A stretch of DNA of 64,000 bases, taken from Mycolicibacterium nivoides. GTDB lineage: Bacteria; Actinomycetota; Actinomycetes; Mycobacteriales; Mycobacteriaceae. Location: NCBI RefSeq assembly GCF_003855255.1, contig NZ_CP034072.1, positions 5,756,396-5,820,395 of the forward strand. The letters run 5' to 3'. The translations under genes and the position numbers were made by a program. Within the stretch, counting starts at the first letter, position 1. Every line of letters begins with the position of its first letter. This document shows, in pieces, positions 51,646 to 60,463 of the stretch. The notes under the pieces were generated by a model, which was not told the origin of the DNA, made no database searches, and saw only the letters and a program-made list of their open reading frames with translations.

Positions 51646-52361
51646 ACCGCGCGAACTCCTGGCAGCGACAGGTGGATGCCACCGACTGGAGCCGTGTCGG
51701 TGAAGAACTCGACAACACGGGATGTGCGTTGACCGGGCCGCTCCTGACACCGGCGGACGCCGCGGACATCGTCGCGCTCTACCCCGACGTGGGCCGGTTC
51801 CGATCGACGATCGACATGGCGCGCTACCGGTTCGGCGAAGGTCAGTACCGCTACTTCCGGCAGCCCTATCCGCCGGCCGTCACCGCACTGAAGCAGGCGC
51901 TGTATCCACACCTGCTGCCGATCGCGCGCACCTGGTGGGCCCGGCTCGGCCGGGCGGCTCCATGGCCTGATGACTTCGACGACTGGCTGCACATGTGCCA
52001 CGACGCCGGTCAGACCAAGACGACGGCGATCCTGCTGAAATACGGCGCCGGGGACTGGAATGCGCTACACCGCGACCTCTACGGCGAGTTGATCTTTCCG
52101 CTGCAGGTCGTGGTCAACCTGACCGACCCGGACGTCGACTACACCGGCGGCGAGTTCCTGCTCTACGAGCAACGAGCCCGCGCGCAATCGCGCGGTACCG
52201 CCACGGTCATCCCCCACGGGCACGGATTGGTTTTCACCACGCGCGACCGGCCGACCAAGTCGGTACGGGGTTGGTCGGCGGCACCCATCCGGCACGGTGT
52301 CTCCACAGTCCGTTCCGGGACCAGGTTCACCCTGGGCCTGGTGTTCCACGACGCCACATGA
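51642..52361 (+). CDS. 2-oxoglutarate/Fe(II)-dependent oxygenase (AlkB-context family)
   Basis: The 239-residue protein has the 2OG-Fe(II) facial triad in order: His and Asp in NALHRDLYGELIFPLQVVVN, and the distal His with a 2OG-binding Arg in PIRHGVSTVRSGTRFTLGLV; DPDVDYTGGEFLLYEQRARA lies between. It is not classical AlkB, but belongs to the family often found beside ogt/ada genes (PF09859-like). The segment QYRYFRQPYPPAVTALKQAL fits a substrate lid. A role in removing alkyl groups from DNA or RNA bases is inferred from its coupling with ogt. It overlaps neighbours by ATGA on both sides. Confidence 0.85.
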
Positions 52362-52624
52362 AGGCCTACACCCTGATCGGCGCCGACGGTCGCCCACATC
52401 GCAGCGGCACACCGGGAACCCTTGGGGGACACCACCGCAGCAAGATCTACGGCCGCCTCGACTGCCCGTCGGCCCAACGAGCCATCGCCGCCGGCGGCTA
52501 TGTCGGCCACCGGGTGTTCTTCGCCGATGCGCAGACCGCCGTATCCGCGGGCTACCGACCGTGCGCGGTCTGCCTGCCCGCCGCCTACCGGGAGTGGAAG
52601 ACCAGCCAGGGCGACGAGGCCTAA
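52358..52624 (+). CDS. Ada-type metal-binding domain protein
   Basis: The 88-residue product matches the N-terminal zinc domain of Ada (PF02805): GGHHRSKIYGRLDCPSAQRA, GGYVGHRVFFADAQTAVSAG, YRPCAVCLPAAYREW. Ada holds zinc with four cysteines, one of which is the methyl-phosphotriester acceptor. Here only three cysteines are in place (LDC, RPC, AVC); Gly stands where the first would be (IYGRL). So metal binding may persist while phosphotriester repair is doubtful. It ends the sigma-ogt-oxygenase cassette and its last four bases overlap the convergent mmpL gene. Confidence 0.82.
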   Translation: MKAYTLIGADGRPHRSGTPGTLGGHHRSKIYGRLDCPSAQRAIAAGGYVGHRVFFADAQTAVSAGYRPCAVCLPAAYREWKTSQGDEA

Positions 52625-55530
52625 CTCGTGGTCACCGGAAGGGCCGCGGTGTCGTCATCGTCCTCTCGGGGTACACGTGGCGGTGCAGGTTTGCGGAAGT
52701 GGTTGTCCCCGCGGGGATACACCACCTGCGGCCACCAGAACCACCGGCCCAGCAGCGTGGCGATCGACGGCATCAGCAGCGACCGCACGATCAATGTGTC
52801 CAGCAGCAGACCGATCGCGATCGTCGACCCCATCTGGGCCAGCACCACGAGGTCACTGCCCAGCATTGCCGCCATGGTCGCCGCGAACACCATGCCCGCC
52901 GAGGTCACCACGCCGCCGGTGCCACCCATCGAGCGGATGATGCCGGTCTTGAGGCCCGCGTGGATCTCTTCCTTGAACCGGGAGACCAGGAGCAGGTTGT
53001 AGTCCGACCCGACCGCCAACAGGATGATGACCGACATCAACATGACCAGCCAGTGCACGTGGATACCGAACAGGTCCTGCCACAACAACACCGAGATGCC
53101 GAAGGACGCCGCGATGGAACTCGCCGCGGTGCCGACGATCACGGCGGCAGCCACCATGCTGCGGGTGATGATCAGCATGATGATGAAGATCAGCGTCAAC
53201 GCCGACACCACCGCGATCATCAGGTCGTACCGAGCGCCGTCACTCATGTCCTTGTAGGTCGCCGCGACGCCACCCAGGTAGATCTTGGCGTCGGACAACG
53301 AGGACATCTTCAGGCCCTCCTGCGCGGCGGTGCGCTCGGCGTTGACCCGCGCGATGCCTTCCGGTGTGGCCGGGTCAGTCTGGTGGGTGATGAACATGCG
53401 CGCCGACTTGCCGTCGGGAGAGAGGAACATCTTCAGACCACGTTCGAAGTCCGGGTTGGTGAATGCCTCCGGCGGCAGGTAGAAGAGATCGTCGTTCTTG
53501 GCGTCGTCGAAACTCTGCCCCATGGCCAGCGCAGTGTCATTCATCGCCTGCATCTGGTCGATGAGTGCCTTCTGCGAGTTGTACGACGCCAGCGACAGGT
53601 CCCGGCTGGTCTTCATCGACGCGATCGTCTGCGGAAGCAGAGCGGTCAATTTTGGTGCGAGATCCGCTAATTGGTCCGTATTGACCTGCACCGACGCTGT
53701 CTTGTCGGTCAGTTCGTCAATGCCGTCGAGGGCATCGAAGACTGACTTCAGCGCCGCGCACATCGGTATGTCGAAGCAGTGCGGTTCCCAGTAGAAGTAA
53801 TTGCGCATCGGCCGGAACTGGTCATCGAAGTTCGCGATGTTGTCCCGCATCTTCTTGGTGACCTCGAGTAGCTCCTGCGACTTGGCCGCAGAGTCCTGCG
53901 TGAGCTTGGTCTGCCGGAGGGAGAGTTGGTACTGCTCTTCCAAGATGGAGATCGAGACATTGGTCGCGTCAACCATTTTCAGCTGGTTGGCCAACTGCTC
54001 CCGCTGGAACGGCAGGTTCAGATTGCTGGTCTGCCCTTGGATGGCGGTCTGAAACGGAATCGAGCTGTGCTGGATCGGGATACCCAACGGACGGGTGATG
54101 CTCTGCACCATCGCGATGCCCTCGGTGCGCAGCACGTTCTTCGCGACACGGTCCAGTACCAGCATGTCGGCCGGATTGCGCATGTCATGGGTGGATTCGA
54201 CCATCAGGATGTCCGGGTTCATCCGGGCCTGGGTGAAATGCCGATCCGCCGAGGCGAATCCGATGTTCACCGGAGCCTCGGTGGGCAGGTACCAACGGTC
54301 GTTGTAGGCGGGTTTGTAGCCGGGGACGGCCACCACTCCGATCAGCACCACGAATGCGCTGGCCACCAGTACCGGTGCGGGCCAACGGACCACCGTGGTG
54401 CCGACCTTGTACCAGAACCGGCCCTTGGCCACCTTTTTCGGCTCGTACAGGCCAACTTTGCTCCCCAGGTACAGGACCGCGGGGCCCATCGTGACCGCGG
54501 ACGCCACGACGACGATCATGCCGATCGCGACGGGGGCACCCATGGTGCTGAAGTAGGGAAGCCGGGCGAAGCTGAGGCAGTACGTAGCCCCGGCGATGGT
54601 CAGGCCCGACCCGATGATGACCGGGGCGACAGACTTGAACGTGGCGTAGTAGGCGTCTTCTCGGTCCAGCCCCTGACTCCGGTCCTCGCGGTAACGGCCG
54701 AAGATGAAGATGCCGTAGTCGGTCGCGGCCGCGATGGCCAGCATCGTGAGGATGTTGCCGGCGAAGGTCGTCAACCCGAACACGTCATGGCTGGCCAGAA
54801 CCGACACCAAGCCGCGCGACGACAACAGCCCCACACCGGTCAATAGCAACTGCACCAACGTGGTTCGGATCGACCGGTAGACGATCAGCAGCATCACCGC
54901 GATGGCGATCAGCGTGTAGAGGGTGATCGTGGCCAAACTCGCGTTGCCGATGACGTGCAGATCGTCGGTCAGCGCCGCCGGACCCGCGACGTAGGCCTGC
55001 ACGCCCGGCGGGGCCGGGGTTTCCTTGATGACCTCGCGGACCTTGTCCACGCCTTCGTTGGCGAGCGTCTGTCCCTGTTCGCCGGCGAGGTTCAGCATCA
55101 CGTAGGACGCTTTGCCATCGGCGCTCTGCGCCCCGGCCGCGGTGAGCGTGTCACCCCAGAAGTCCTGAATGTGCTGGATGTGCTCGGGATCCTCGCGCAG
55201 TTTGCGGATGATCTCGTTGTAGTACTCGTGGGCATCCGGGCCGAGCGCCCGGTCCCCCTCCACCACGATCATCACCGTGCTGTTGGAGTTGAACTCACCG
55301 AAATTGGCGCCCATTCGCTTCATCGCGATCATCGACGGCGCGTCCTCGGGCGCCATCGGCGCCGAGTGGAGCTCGCCGACCACCTCAAGCTGCGGCGCGA
55401 TGACGTTCACGACGACGGCGAAGGCGATCCAGAACAGCACCACCGGAATCGACAGGATTCGCAGCATGTGCGCGAAGTAGGGGCGGTGACCCCGATCATT
55501 CTTGGCGTGGGCGGCTGTGGAAGACGTCAT
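52621..55530 (-). CDS. mmpL: MmpL-family RND transporter
   Basis: The 969-residue protein is a mycobacterial MmpL of the MmpL4/MmpL5 size and type, moving lipids or siderophores across the inner membrane. It has 11-12 membrane helices, two large periplasmic loops, and the proton-relay Asp-Tyr pairs in AIAAATDYGIFIFGRYREDR and LLAVGSDYNLLLVSRFKEEI. The coiled-coil stretch at about 480-560 (LPFQREQLANQLKMVDATNV, ISILEEQYQLSLRQTKLTQD) forms the long periplasmic hairpin of the siderophore-export class. It follows mmpS with an ATGA overlap and meets the Ada-type gene tail to tail. Confidence 0.93.
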   Translation of the reverse strand: MTSSTAAHAKNDRGHRPYFAHMLRILSIPVVLFWIAFAVVVNVIAPQLEVVGELHSAPMAPEDAPSMIAMKRMGANFGEFNSNSTVMIVVEGDRALGPDAHEYYNEIIRKLREDPEHIQHIQDFWGDTLTAAGAQSADGKASYVMLNLAGEQGQTLANEGVDKVREVIKETPAPPGVQAYVAGPAALTDDLHVIGNASLATITLYTLIAIAVMLLIVYRSIRTTLVQLLLTGVGLLSSRGLVSVLASHDVFGLTTFAGNILTMLAIAAATDYGIFIFGRYREDRSQGLDREDAYYATFKSVAPVIIGSGLTIAGATYCLSFARLPYFSTMGAPVAIGMIVVVASAVTMGPAVLYLGSKVGLYEPKKVAKGRFWYKVGTTVVRWPAPVLVASAFVVLIGVVAVPGYKPAYNDRWYLPTEAPVNIGFASADRHFTQARMNPDILMVESTHDMRNPADMLVLDRVAKNVLRTEGIAMVQSITRPLGIPIQHSSIPFQTAIQGQTSNLNLPFQREQLANQLKMVDATNVSISILEEQYQLSLRQTKLTQDSAAKSQELLEVTKKMRDNIANFDDQFRPMRNYFYWEPHCFDIPMCAALKSVFDALDGIDELTDKTASVQVNTDQLADLAPKLTALLPQTIASMKTSRDLSLASYNSQKALIDQMQAMNDTALAMGQSFDDAKNDDLFYLPPEAFTNPDFERGLKMFLSPDGKSARMFITHQTDPATPEGIARVNAERTAAQEGLKMSSLSDAKIYLGGVAATYKDMSDGARYDLMIAVVSALTLIFIIMLIITRSMVAAAVIVGTAASSIAASFGISVLLWQDLFGIHVHWLVMLMSVIILLAVGSDYNLLLVSRFKEEIHAGLKTGIIRSMGGTGGVVTSAGMVFAATMAAMLGSDLVVLAQMGSTIAIGLLLDTLIVRSLLMPSIATLLGRWFWWPQVVYPRGDNHFRKPAPPRVPREDDDDTAALPVTTS

Positions 55531-55940
55531 GCGGACTTCACCAGGCAGTAGGTCTGGGGTTTGATCCCATTGGCTGATTGCTCCTCACGGACTGTGCCGT
55601 TCACGGTGACACGGCACCCGATTTCGCTGCCGTCGCCCAATGCCATGAGATTGGCGCTGACGGTCGGCAATGTGGTCGACAAGGTGACCGACCAGGGCAG
55701 CGGCGCCGTGACCTGGTGCACCTTCGCGTCTGGGTCGAAATAGCTGATCTGGGCGGTTGCGCCCGGCGGCCCGTACACGTCGTACACGAGGATCTTCGGA
55801 TTGAACTGGACGATCTCGATGCCGGCGCCCGCATTCGCGTTGAGGTCTTCGGAGCCGAACATCCGATGCAGGCGCGAGACAACCAGACCCGACACCGCAA
55901 GCACGACCACCAGAACCAACGGAATCCAGGCATTCTTCAT
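55527..55940 (-). CDS. mmpS: MmpS accessory membrane protein
   Basis: The 137-residue product has one N-terminal helix (WIPLVLVVVLAVSGLVVSRL), then the MmpS periplasmic domain: ILVYDVYGPPGATAQISYFD, PDAKVHQVTAPLPWSVTLST, and two cysteines (SEIGCRVTVNG, PQTYCLVKSA) placed for the family disulfide. It works with the overlapping MmpL. ATG 55940 (MKNAWIPL) is preferred, with GGGGAG upstream, and matches MmpS4/5 N-termini. Confidence 0.92.
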   Translation of the reverse strand: MKNAWIPLVLVVVLAVSGLVVSRLHRMFGSEDLNANAGAGIEIVQFNPKILVYDVYGPPGATAQISYFDPDAKVHQVTAPLPWSVTLSTTLPTVSANLMALGDGSEIGCRVTVNGTVREEQSANGIKPQTYCLVKSA

Positions 55941-56263
55941 CAAGCGAGCTCCCCGACCAGGACTCACTGACACCTCCCGACGATTACCCGAACCCGCCGA
56001 TGGCGATGACCCGCCCCGGCGACCGGCGAATTAGTTCGAATAACTATGTACAGCGTGGACAAACGTTACACCGGTCCACAACCCGCCGCAGTGGCGGCCT
56101 ATTTCCTGTGAACTCGCTGAAAGAAAGCTTGGGACAGTGGCTTTGGTCATGCAGCTCAACGTTGGTCGACATCCGCGGCCGCCAGGCCATTTGATATCAG
56201 CTACCTAGATCAACTACTATTATTCATAGATATTCTATGTATAAGTCGGGAGGTTGCCTGAGG
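55941..56263. other. 323-base divergent intergenic region, AT-rich on its right side
   Basis: The gap must hold the mmpS and sigma-factor promoters. From about 56150 it becomes distinctly AT-rich, ending with the perfect 15-base inverted repeat CATAGA-TAT-TCTATG (56225-56239) just before the sigma start. No IdeR-type box or MarR-type palindrome was seen on the mmpS side. Confidence 0.5.
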
Positions 56264-56890
56264 TTGAACAACAACACGGAACCACTGCCCGACAGCCAGG
56301 ACGCCACTCGGTTCGTCAACACCGTGCTGCCCTGCATCGAGCAAATCCGGGGGCGCGCGCGGCGGCTGACCACCAACACATATGACGCCGAGGACCTGAT
56401 CCAAGAGACAATGCTCAAGGCCTACAGCGGGTTTCACACCTTTCAGCCGGACTCGAATGCCCGCGCCTGGCTGTTCCGGATCATGTACAACAACTGGGTC
56501 AGCACCTATCGCACGCGTCAGCGGGGCGTGGCCGAGCAGCTCTGCGACGAATTCACCGATTGGCAGTTGTCCGCCGAAGCCCGCCACACCTCGTCGGGCC
56601 TGCGATCTGCCGAAGTGGAAGCCCTCGAGACCATGCGCGACGACGAGATCGCCGACGCGCTCCGTGCCATACCAGCGGTCAACCGCGTGACGGTATACCT
56701 CGCCGACGTGGAGGGCTATCCCTACCGCGAGATCGCCACCCTCATGGGCACTCCCATCGGAACGGTGATGTCGCGACTCGCACGTGGCCGCCGCCGGCTA
56801 CGCGAGCTGCTCGATGACGTCGCGAAGGACCGGGGGATCATCCGTGTCCCAGCAGGCGGTCCAGGTCCGTCGCCGCAATCGACCCGGTAG
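56264..56890 (+). CDS. ECF-type sigma factor (SigH-like group)
   Basis: The product (208 residues) is an ECF sigma factor with region 2 in YDAEDLIQETMLKAYSGFHT, ARAWLFRIMYNNWVSTYRTR and region 4 in IADALRAIPAVNRVTVYLAD, VEGYPYREIATLMGTPIGTV with MSRLARGRRRLRELL. The SigH/SigE-type wording is close, and fast-growing mycobacteria are known for extra SigH-like copies. TTG 56264 follows GGGAGG by ten bases and is preferred over ATG 56237, which sits within a palindrome and lacks a ribosome site. No anti-sigma (RshA-like CHCC protein) follows. Its last 53 bases overlap the 3' end of convergent aspA. Confidence 0.87.
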   Translation: MNNNTEPLPDSQDATRFVNTVLPCIEQIRGRARRLTTNTYDAEDLIQETMLKAYSGFHTFQPDSNARAWLFRIMYNNWVSTYRTRQRGVAEQLCDEFTDWQLSAEARHTSSGLRSAEVEALETMRDDEIADALRAIPAVNRVTVYLADVEGYPYREIATLMGTPIGTVMSRLARGRRRLRELLDDVAKDRGIIRVPAGGPGPSPQSTR

Positions 56891-58217
56891 CCAAGGCCAG
56901 ATCGCGTACCCCACCTCGACCGTCCAACACAGCCGCTGCGACCTGACTGGCTCGCGCGTAACCCAGGACTGGAATCAATGCGGTGACCACGCTGACGCTG
57001 CGCGCCGAGATTTCCTGCAAGTGATCACGATTGACTTCGATCCCATCCACGCAGTGAGTTCGCAACGTGTCGAATGCCCGGCTCATCCAGCCCATCACCT
57101 GCAACAGACCGTGACAGATGATCGGCTCAAAAGCATTGAGCTGGAGTTGCCCTCCCTCAGCTGCCAAGGTGACGGTCAGGTCGTTACCGATCACAGCGAA
57201 AGCGACCTGGTTGACCATCTCCGGGATGACCGGATTCACCTTGCCCGGCATGATGCTCGACCCGGCTTGCCGCGCCGGTAGCCGCAGCTCACCCAAACCC
57301 GCTTGAGGACCCGACGAGAGCAACCGCAGGTCGTTGCAGATCTTGGAGACCTTCACCGCCGTCCGTCTGAGCGTCGCAGACAGATGTAGGAACGAGCCGG
57401 TATCCGACGTGGCTTCGACGAGGTCGGTCGCAGTCACCACCGGCACCCCGGTGATCTCCCGCAAGTGGTCCGCCGCGGCGTGCGGATAGCCGATGACGCT
57501 CGTTATCCCCGTGCCGATAGCTGTTGCTCCCAAATTGATTTCACACAACAGGCGGCGCGCCTCCGCTATCCGCGCGAGCTCTTCCTCCACGGTCGACCGC
57601 CACGCGCCGAATTCCTGCCCCACCGTCATCGGCACGGCATCCTGAAGTTGAGTGCGCCCGATCTTGGGCACATCCGCGAATTCCTCGGCTTTGACACCGA
57701 ACGCATCGGCGAGCGCCCCGACCGCTTCCGCCAGCTCACCGAGTGCGGTGATGAGCGCAAGCTTGACCGCCGTCGGGTACACGTCGTTCGTCGACTGTCC
57801 CCTATTGACGTGATCATTGGGGTGTAGCTTGTCGTAGCTGCCCCGCGGATAGCCGAGCAGTTCGAGTGCCCGATTGGCGATGACCTCGTTTGCGTTCATG
57901 TTCGTCGAAGTACCTGCGCCGCCCTGAACTACGTCGACAACGAACTCCCCGTCCAAGTGACCGTCGATCACCTCCTGGCAGGCGCGGTCGATGACGGTCG
58001 CGCGTTCGCCGTCGAGGACTCCGAGATCACGATTTGCGCGAACTGCCGCCTGTTTGACCGCACCCAGCGCCGCGACAAGCGGCCGATGGCTGCCCACCGC
58101 GACACCACTGATCTGGAAGTTCTGCAGGGCCCGGGCAGTATGCACTCCCCAATAGACTGTTGCCGGAACATCCTGAGTACCAATCAGATCACGCTCGACA
58201 CGCACTTGTGATGTCAT
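56838..58217 (-). CDS. aspA: Aspartate ammonia-lyase (aspartase/fumarase superfamily)
   Basis: The 459-residue protein has all three superfamily regions: GGAGTSTNMNANEVIANRAL, the TxxQD-like GRTQLQDAVPMTVGQEFG, and the signature GSSIMPGKVNPVIPEMVNQV near residue 318 with the catalytic Ser. The NMNANEV and HPNDHVNRGQSTNDVYPTAV segments resemble AspA more than fumarase, but fumarase activity cannot be excluded. It splits L-aspartate into fumarate and ammonia. ATG 58217 overlaps the amidohydrolase stop (ATGA), making it the last gene of the six-gene operon; its end overlaps the sigma gene. Confidence 0.87.
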   Translation of the reverse strand: MTSQVRVERDLIGTQDVPATVYWGVHTARALQNFQISGVAVGSHRPLVAALGAVKQAAVRANRDLGVLDGERATVIDRACQEVIDGHLDGEFVVDVVQGGAGTSTNMNANEVIANRALELLGYPRGSYDKLHPNDHVNRGQSTNDVYPTAVKLALITALGELAEAVGALADAFGVKAEEFADVPKIGRTQLQDAVPMTVGQEFGAWRSTVEEELARIAEARRLLCEINLGATAIGTGITSVIGYPHAAADHLREITGVPVVTATDLVEATSDTGSFLHLSATLRRTAVKVSKICNDLRLLSSGPQAGLGELRLPARQAGSSIMPGKVNPVIPEMVNQVAFAVIGNDLTVTLAAEGGQLQLNAFEPIICHGLLQVMGWMSRAFDTLRTHCVDGIEVNRDHLQEISARSVSVVTALIPVLGYARASQVAAAVLDGRGGVRDLALATGSIAATDLDRLLGHG

Positions 58218-59356
58218 CGCGGTAGACGATCGGCGAAGACGTCGACCGCGGTCCACGCCAAGGCGATGGCGCCATCGTGAATGGCACGTTCGGCCATTTC
58301 CCCGACGCAGTGGTCGGCAAATTGCCGCTGATGGTTGAGCGCGGGCAGTGAGCCGATTCCGATGTAGGGATGAATCGCGGGGACAACCTGAGAGACATTT
58401 CCCATGTCGGTCGATGCGCGGTTCATCCGAGCCGCCTCATCGCCGGCGGCAAAACTGCGCCCCAACGCCTCGGCGCTGCGTCGGTATGCCGTCAAAGCTC
58501 TCTCATCGGTGCGGAATTCGGCGTATGGCTTGCTTTCCGGCCGCACCGACAGATCGCATCCACTGGCCAACGCACCCGCTTCGAAGCACCGCCACACCTT
58601 GGACTCCAGATCAGTGAGCTCTGCCAGGGATTCGGCGCGCACGTACCACCTGCCGCGCGTGCGCTCGGGTATCGCGTTGGGGGCCTCCCCCCCGCTGGTT
58701 ACCACGCCGTGCACCCGAACCGTTGCCGGGAGCTGCTGCCGGAGCAGCCCGAGGGCCACCTGCGCGATCGTGAACGCATCAGCAGCATTTCGACCGTGCT
58801 CAGGGTAGGCCGCGGCATGCGCGGCCTTGCCGGTGAAAGTGATCTCCGAGTGCGAGACAGCGAACGGTCGCGCCTCCGCGACGTCGACCGGGGCCGGGTG
58901 AGCCATCATGGCCAAATCGAGGCCATGGAACGCGCCACGCTCCAACATCTCGATCTTGCCGCCACCGCCCTCCTCGGCCGGCGTGCCAAACACCTCGACG
59001 GTGAAGCCCGCGTCATCTGCCACACTGGCCAGCGCCAGCGCCGCACCGGCCGACATCGCGGCGATCAAATTGTGCCCGCAGGCATGGCCAAGACCGGGGA
59101 GTGCGTCGTATTCGGCGCACAATCCGATCCGCACCCGACCCTGTCCGCTCCGCGCATGAAACGCGGTGTCTAGACCCAGATACGGTGTGGTGACTTCGAA
59201 TCCACCGTCGGCAAGGTATCCGCTCACCCACCGGACCGCTTGATGCTCGTTCCAGGCGGTCTCCGGATTGGCGTGTAGCTTTTCGGACAACGCTACAAGC
59301 GAGGGGAACAACTCTTCGACGGCGCTTTCCACGCGGTCCTTGAGGTCATTCGTCAC
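58214..59356 (-). CDS. M20-family amidohydrolase/peptidase (AbgB-like)
   Basis: The 380-residue zinc amidohydrolase shows IGLCAEYDALPGLGHACGHN (metal ligands), FGTPAEEGGGGKIEMLERGA (bridging acid), MMAHPAPVD and the dimerisation domain SEITFTGKAAHAAAYPEHGR, NAADAFTIAQVALGLLRQ. It resembles p-aminobenzoyl-glutamate and indole-acetyl-amino-acid hydrolases that free an amino acid from an N-acyl conjugate. Followed directly by aspartase, an N-acyl-aspartate conjugate is a reasonable substrate; that is inference. Its start overlaps the DUF1028 gene by 11 bases. Confidence 0.88.
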   Translation of the reverse strand: MTNDLKDRVESAVEELFPSLVALSEKLHANPETAWNEHQAVRWVSGYLADGGFEVTTPYLGLDTAFHARSGQGRVRIGLCAEYDALPGLGHACGHNLIAAMSAGAALALASVADDAGFTVEVFGTPAEEGGGGKIEMLERGAFHGLDLAMMAHPAPVDVAEARPFAVSHSEITFTGKAAHAAAYPEHGRNAADAFTIAQVALGLLRQQLPATVRVHGVVTSGGEAPNAIPERTRGRWYVRAESLAELTDLESKVWRCFEAGALASGCDLSVRPESKPYAEFRTDERALTAYRRSAEALGRSFAAGDEAARMNRASTDMGNVSQVVPAIHPYIGIGSLPALNHQRQFADHCVGEMAERAIHDGAIALAWTAVDVFADRLPR

Positions 59357-60020
59357 CGGGCACTCCGTAGGACGGTGCCAGATCGGGTCTGCGTGCCCGC
59401 AGTGTGTAGTCCTGGGCCTGCGGTTGCCATACCGACCAGATGTCCTCGAGTCGTGTGATCGGGTCGTCGTCCCAATCCACCCTCAGATCGGTCAGCGGCC
59501 ACTCTGCGTCGAATACCACGAGCAGACCGCACGAGTGCACCGGTCCTTCTTCTCCGCCGGCAGCTTCTCCGGCCCGCAATCCGGCCAGCAACCGGTCACC
59601 GAGGTGCTCGTCGGGTGCGGCCTCGAACGCTTCGACCATCGCCTGAGGCACCTTGTCCGAGGACAGCAGGTTGCCTGCGGCGATCACGTCGAGGCCAGTC
59701 GCGACGGTGTGAGTTCCCAATGTGCAAGCACCTGAATGGAACCCCATGTTGCCGGCAGCATCGATAACCGTGAGCTGCCGGTACTCCGGATAGGCAGCGC
59801 TGGCCACTACCTGGTCCATCGCTCCACGCGCGTCCGCACCGGCAGCGAGCCGGTCCAGGAGCTTCGAACCCAATGTCGGGTCGGTGACATTCTGAGTACA
59901 GGCCACCCCCACACCGGAGCGGGCCCACACACAGCGGGCTGCCACCGCGGGGCTCGAAGAGGTTACGACCGCTCCGAACATCCCGGTGCGAGAGCAGCGC
60001 CCGGCCAGCGAGAAAGTCAC
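59346..60020 (-). CDS. DUF1028-family protein
   Basis: The 224-residue product matches DUF1028 (PF06267), predicted to have an Ntn-hydrolase-like fold: TFSLAGRCSRTGMFGAVVTS at the start, VGVACTQNVTDPTLGSKLLD, GNMGFHSGACTLGTHTVATG, GLDVIAAGNLLSS, and the late VVFDAEWPLTDLRVDWDDDP. If so, an N-terminal residue could act after processing, but the family's chemistry is unknown to me. GTG 60020 overlaps the RidA stop (GTGA). Members often appear in amino-compound catabolic operons. Confidence 0.83.
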   Translation of the reverse strand: MTFSLAGRCSRTGMFGAVVTSSSPAVAARCVWARSGVGVACTQNVTDPTLGSKLLDRLAAGADARGAMDQVVASAAYPEYRQLTVIDAAGNMGFHSGACTLGTHTVATGLDVIAAGNLLSSDKVPQAMVEAFEAAPDEHLGDRLLAGLRAGEAAGGEEGPVHSCGLLVVFDAEWPLTDLRVDWDDDPITRLEDIWSVWQPQAQDYTLRARRPDLAPSYGVPGDE

Positions 60021-60463
60021 GGAATCACCGCCGTCACAGTCACTTCGACGACCCATTCCGGTCGAGCGAGGGAATCGATCACCAATCCGGTCGAGGCATA
60101 GAACACGCCCTTGAGGCGTTCACCGAGGACACGGTAGACGTCCTCCCGGTACCGCACGTCAGTGAGATACACGTGGCACGAGACGATGTGTTCCAGCGAT
60201 GCTCCGGCCTCGGACAGCAACATTTCGATGTTGTCCACTGTTTTGTGGGCCTGTCCCGCGGGGTCGCCCACGGCCACGCATTCACGCGTCTCGAGATCCT
60301 GGGCCACCTGCCCACGCAGGTATACCGTGTTGCCTGCGACCACGGCTTGGCACAGATCGTTGGACAGACTCTGTTCTGGATATGTGTCGGCGGTGTTGAA
60401 CGGCCGGATGCGGCGGTGCCCGCCGACCTCGATGGAGTCCGGGGTGGTGGTGGTGTTCGTCAT
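60017..60463 (-). CDS. RidA/YjgF-family protein
   Basis: The 148-residue protein has the RidA fold: IRPFNTADTYPEQSLSNDLC, AGNTVYLRGQVAQDLETREC, AQAHKTVDNIEMLLSEAGAS, ASTGLVIDSLARPEWVVEVT. The segment differs from canonical RidA at the R-x-C/V arginine, where it reads STGLVIDSLARPE, so true imine-deaminase activity is uncertain and a pathway-specific role is likely. ATG 60463 joins the HpaB stop as TGATG, and its end overlaps the DUF1028 gene. Confidence 0.86.
   Translation of the reverse strand: MTNTTTTPDSIEVGGHRRIRPFNTADTYPEQSLSNDLCQAVVAGNTVYLRGQVAQDLETRECVAVGDPAGQAHKTVDNIEMLLSEAGASLEHIVSCHVYLTDVRYREDVYRVLGERLKGVFYASTGLVIDSLARPEWVVEVTVTAVIP

Noticed and set aside
55941..56100. IdeR-type or MarR-type control site for mmpS-mmpL
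   Set aside because: No segment matched the IdeR consensus well and no good palindrome was found on the mmpS side.
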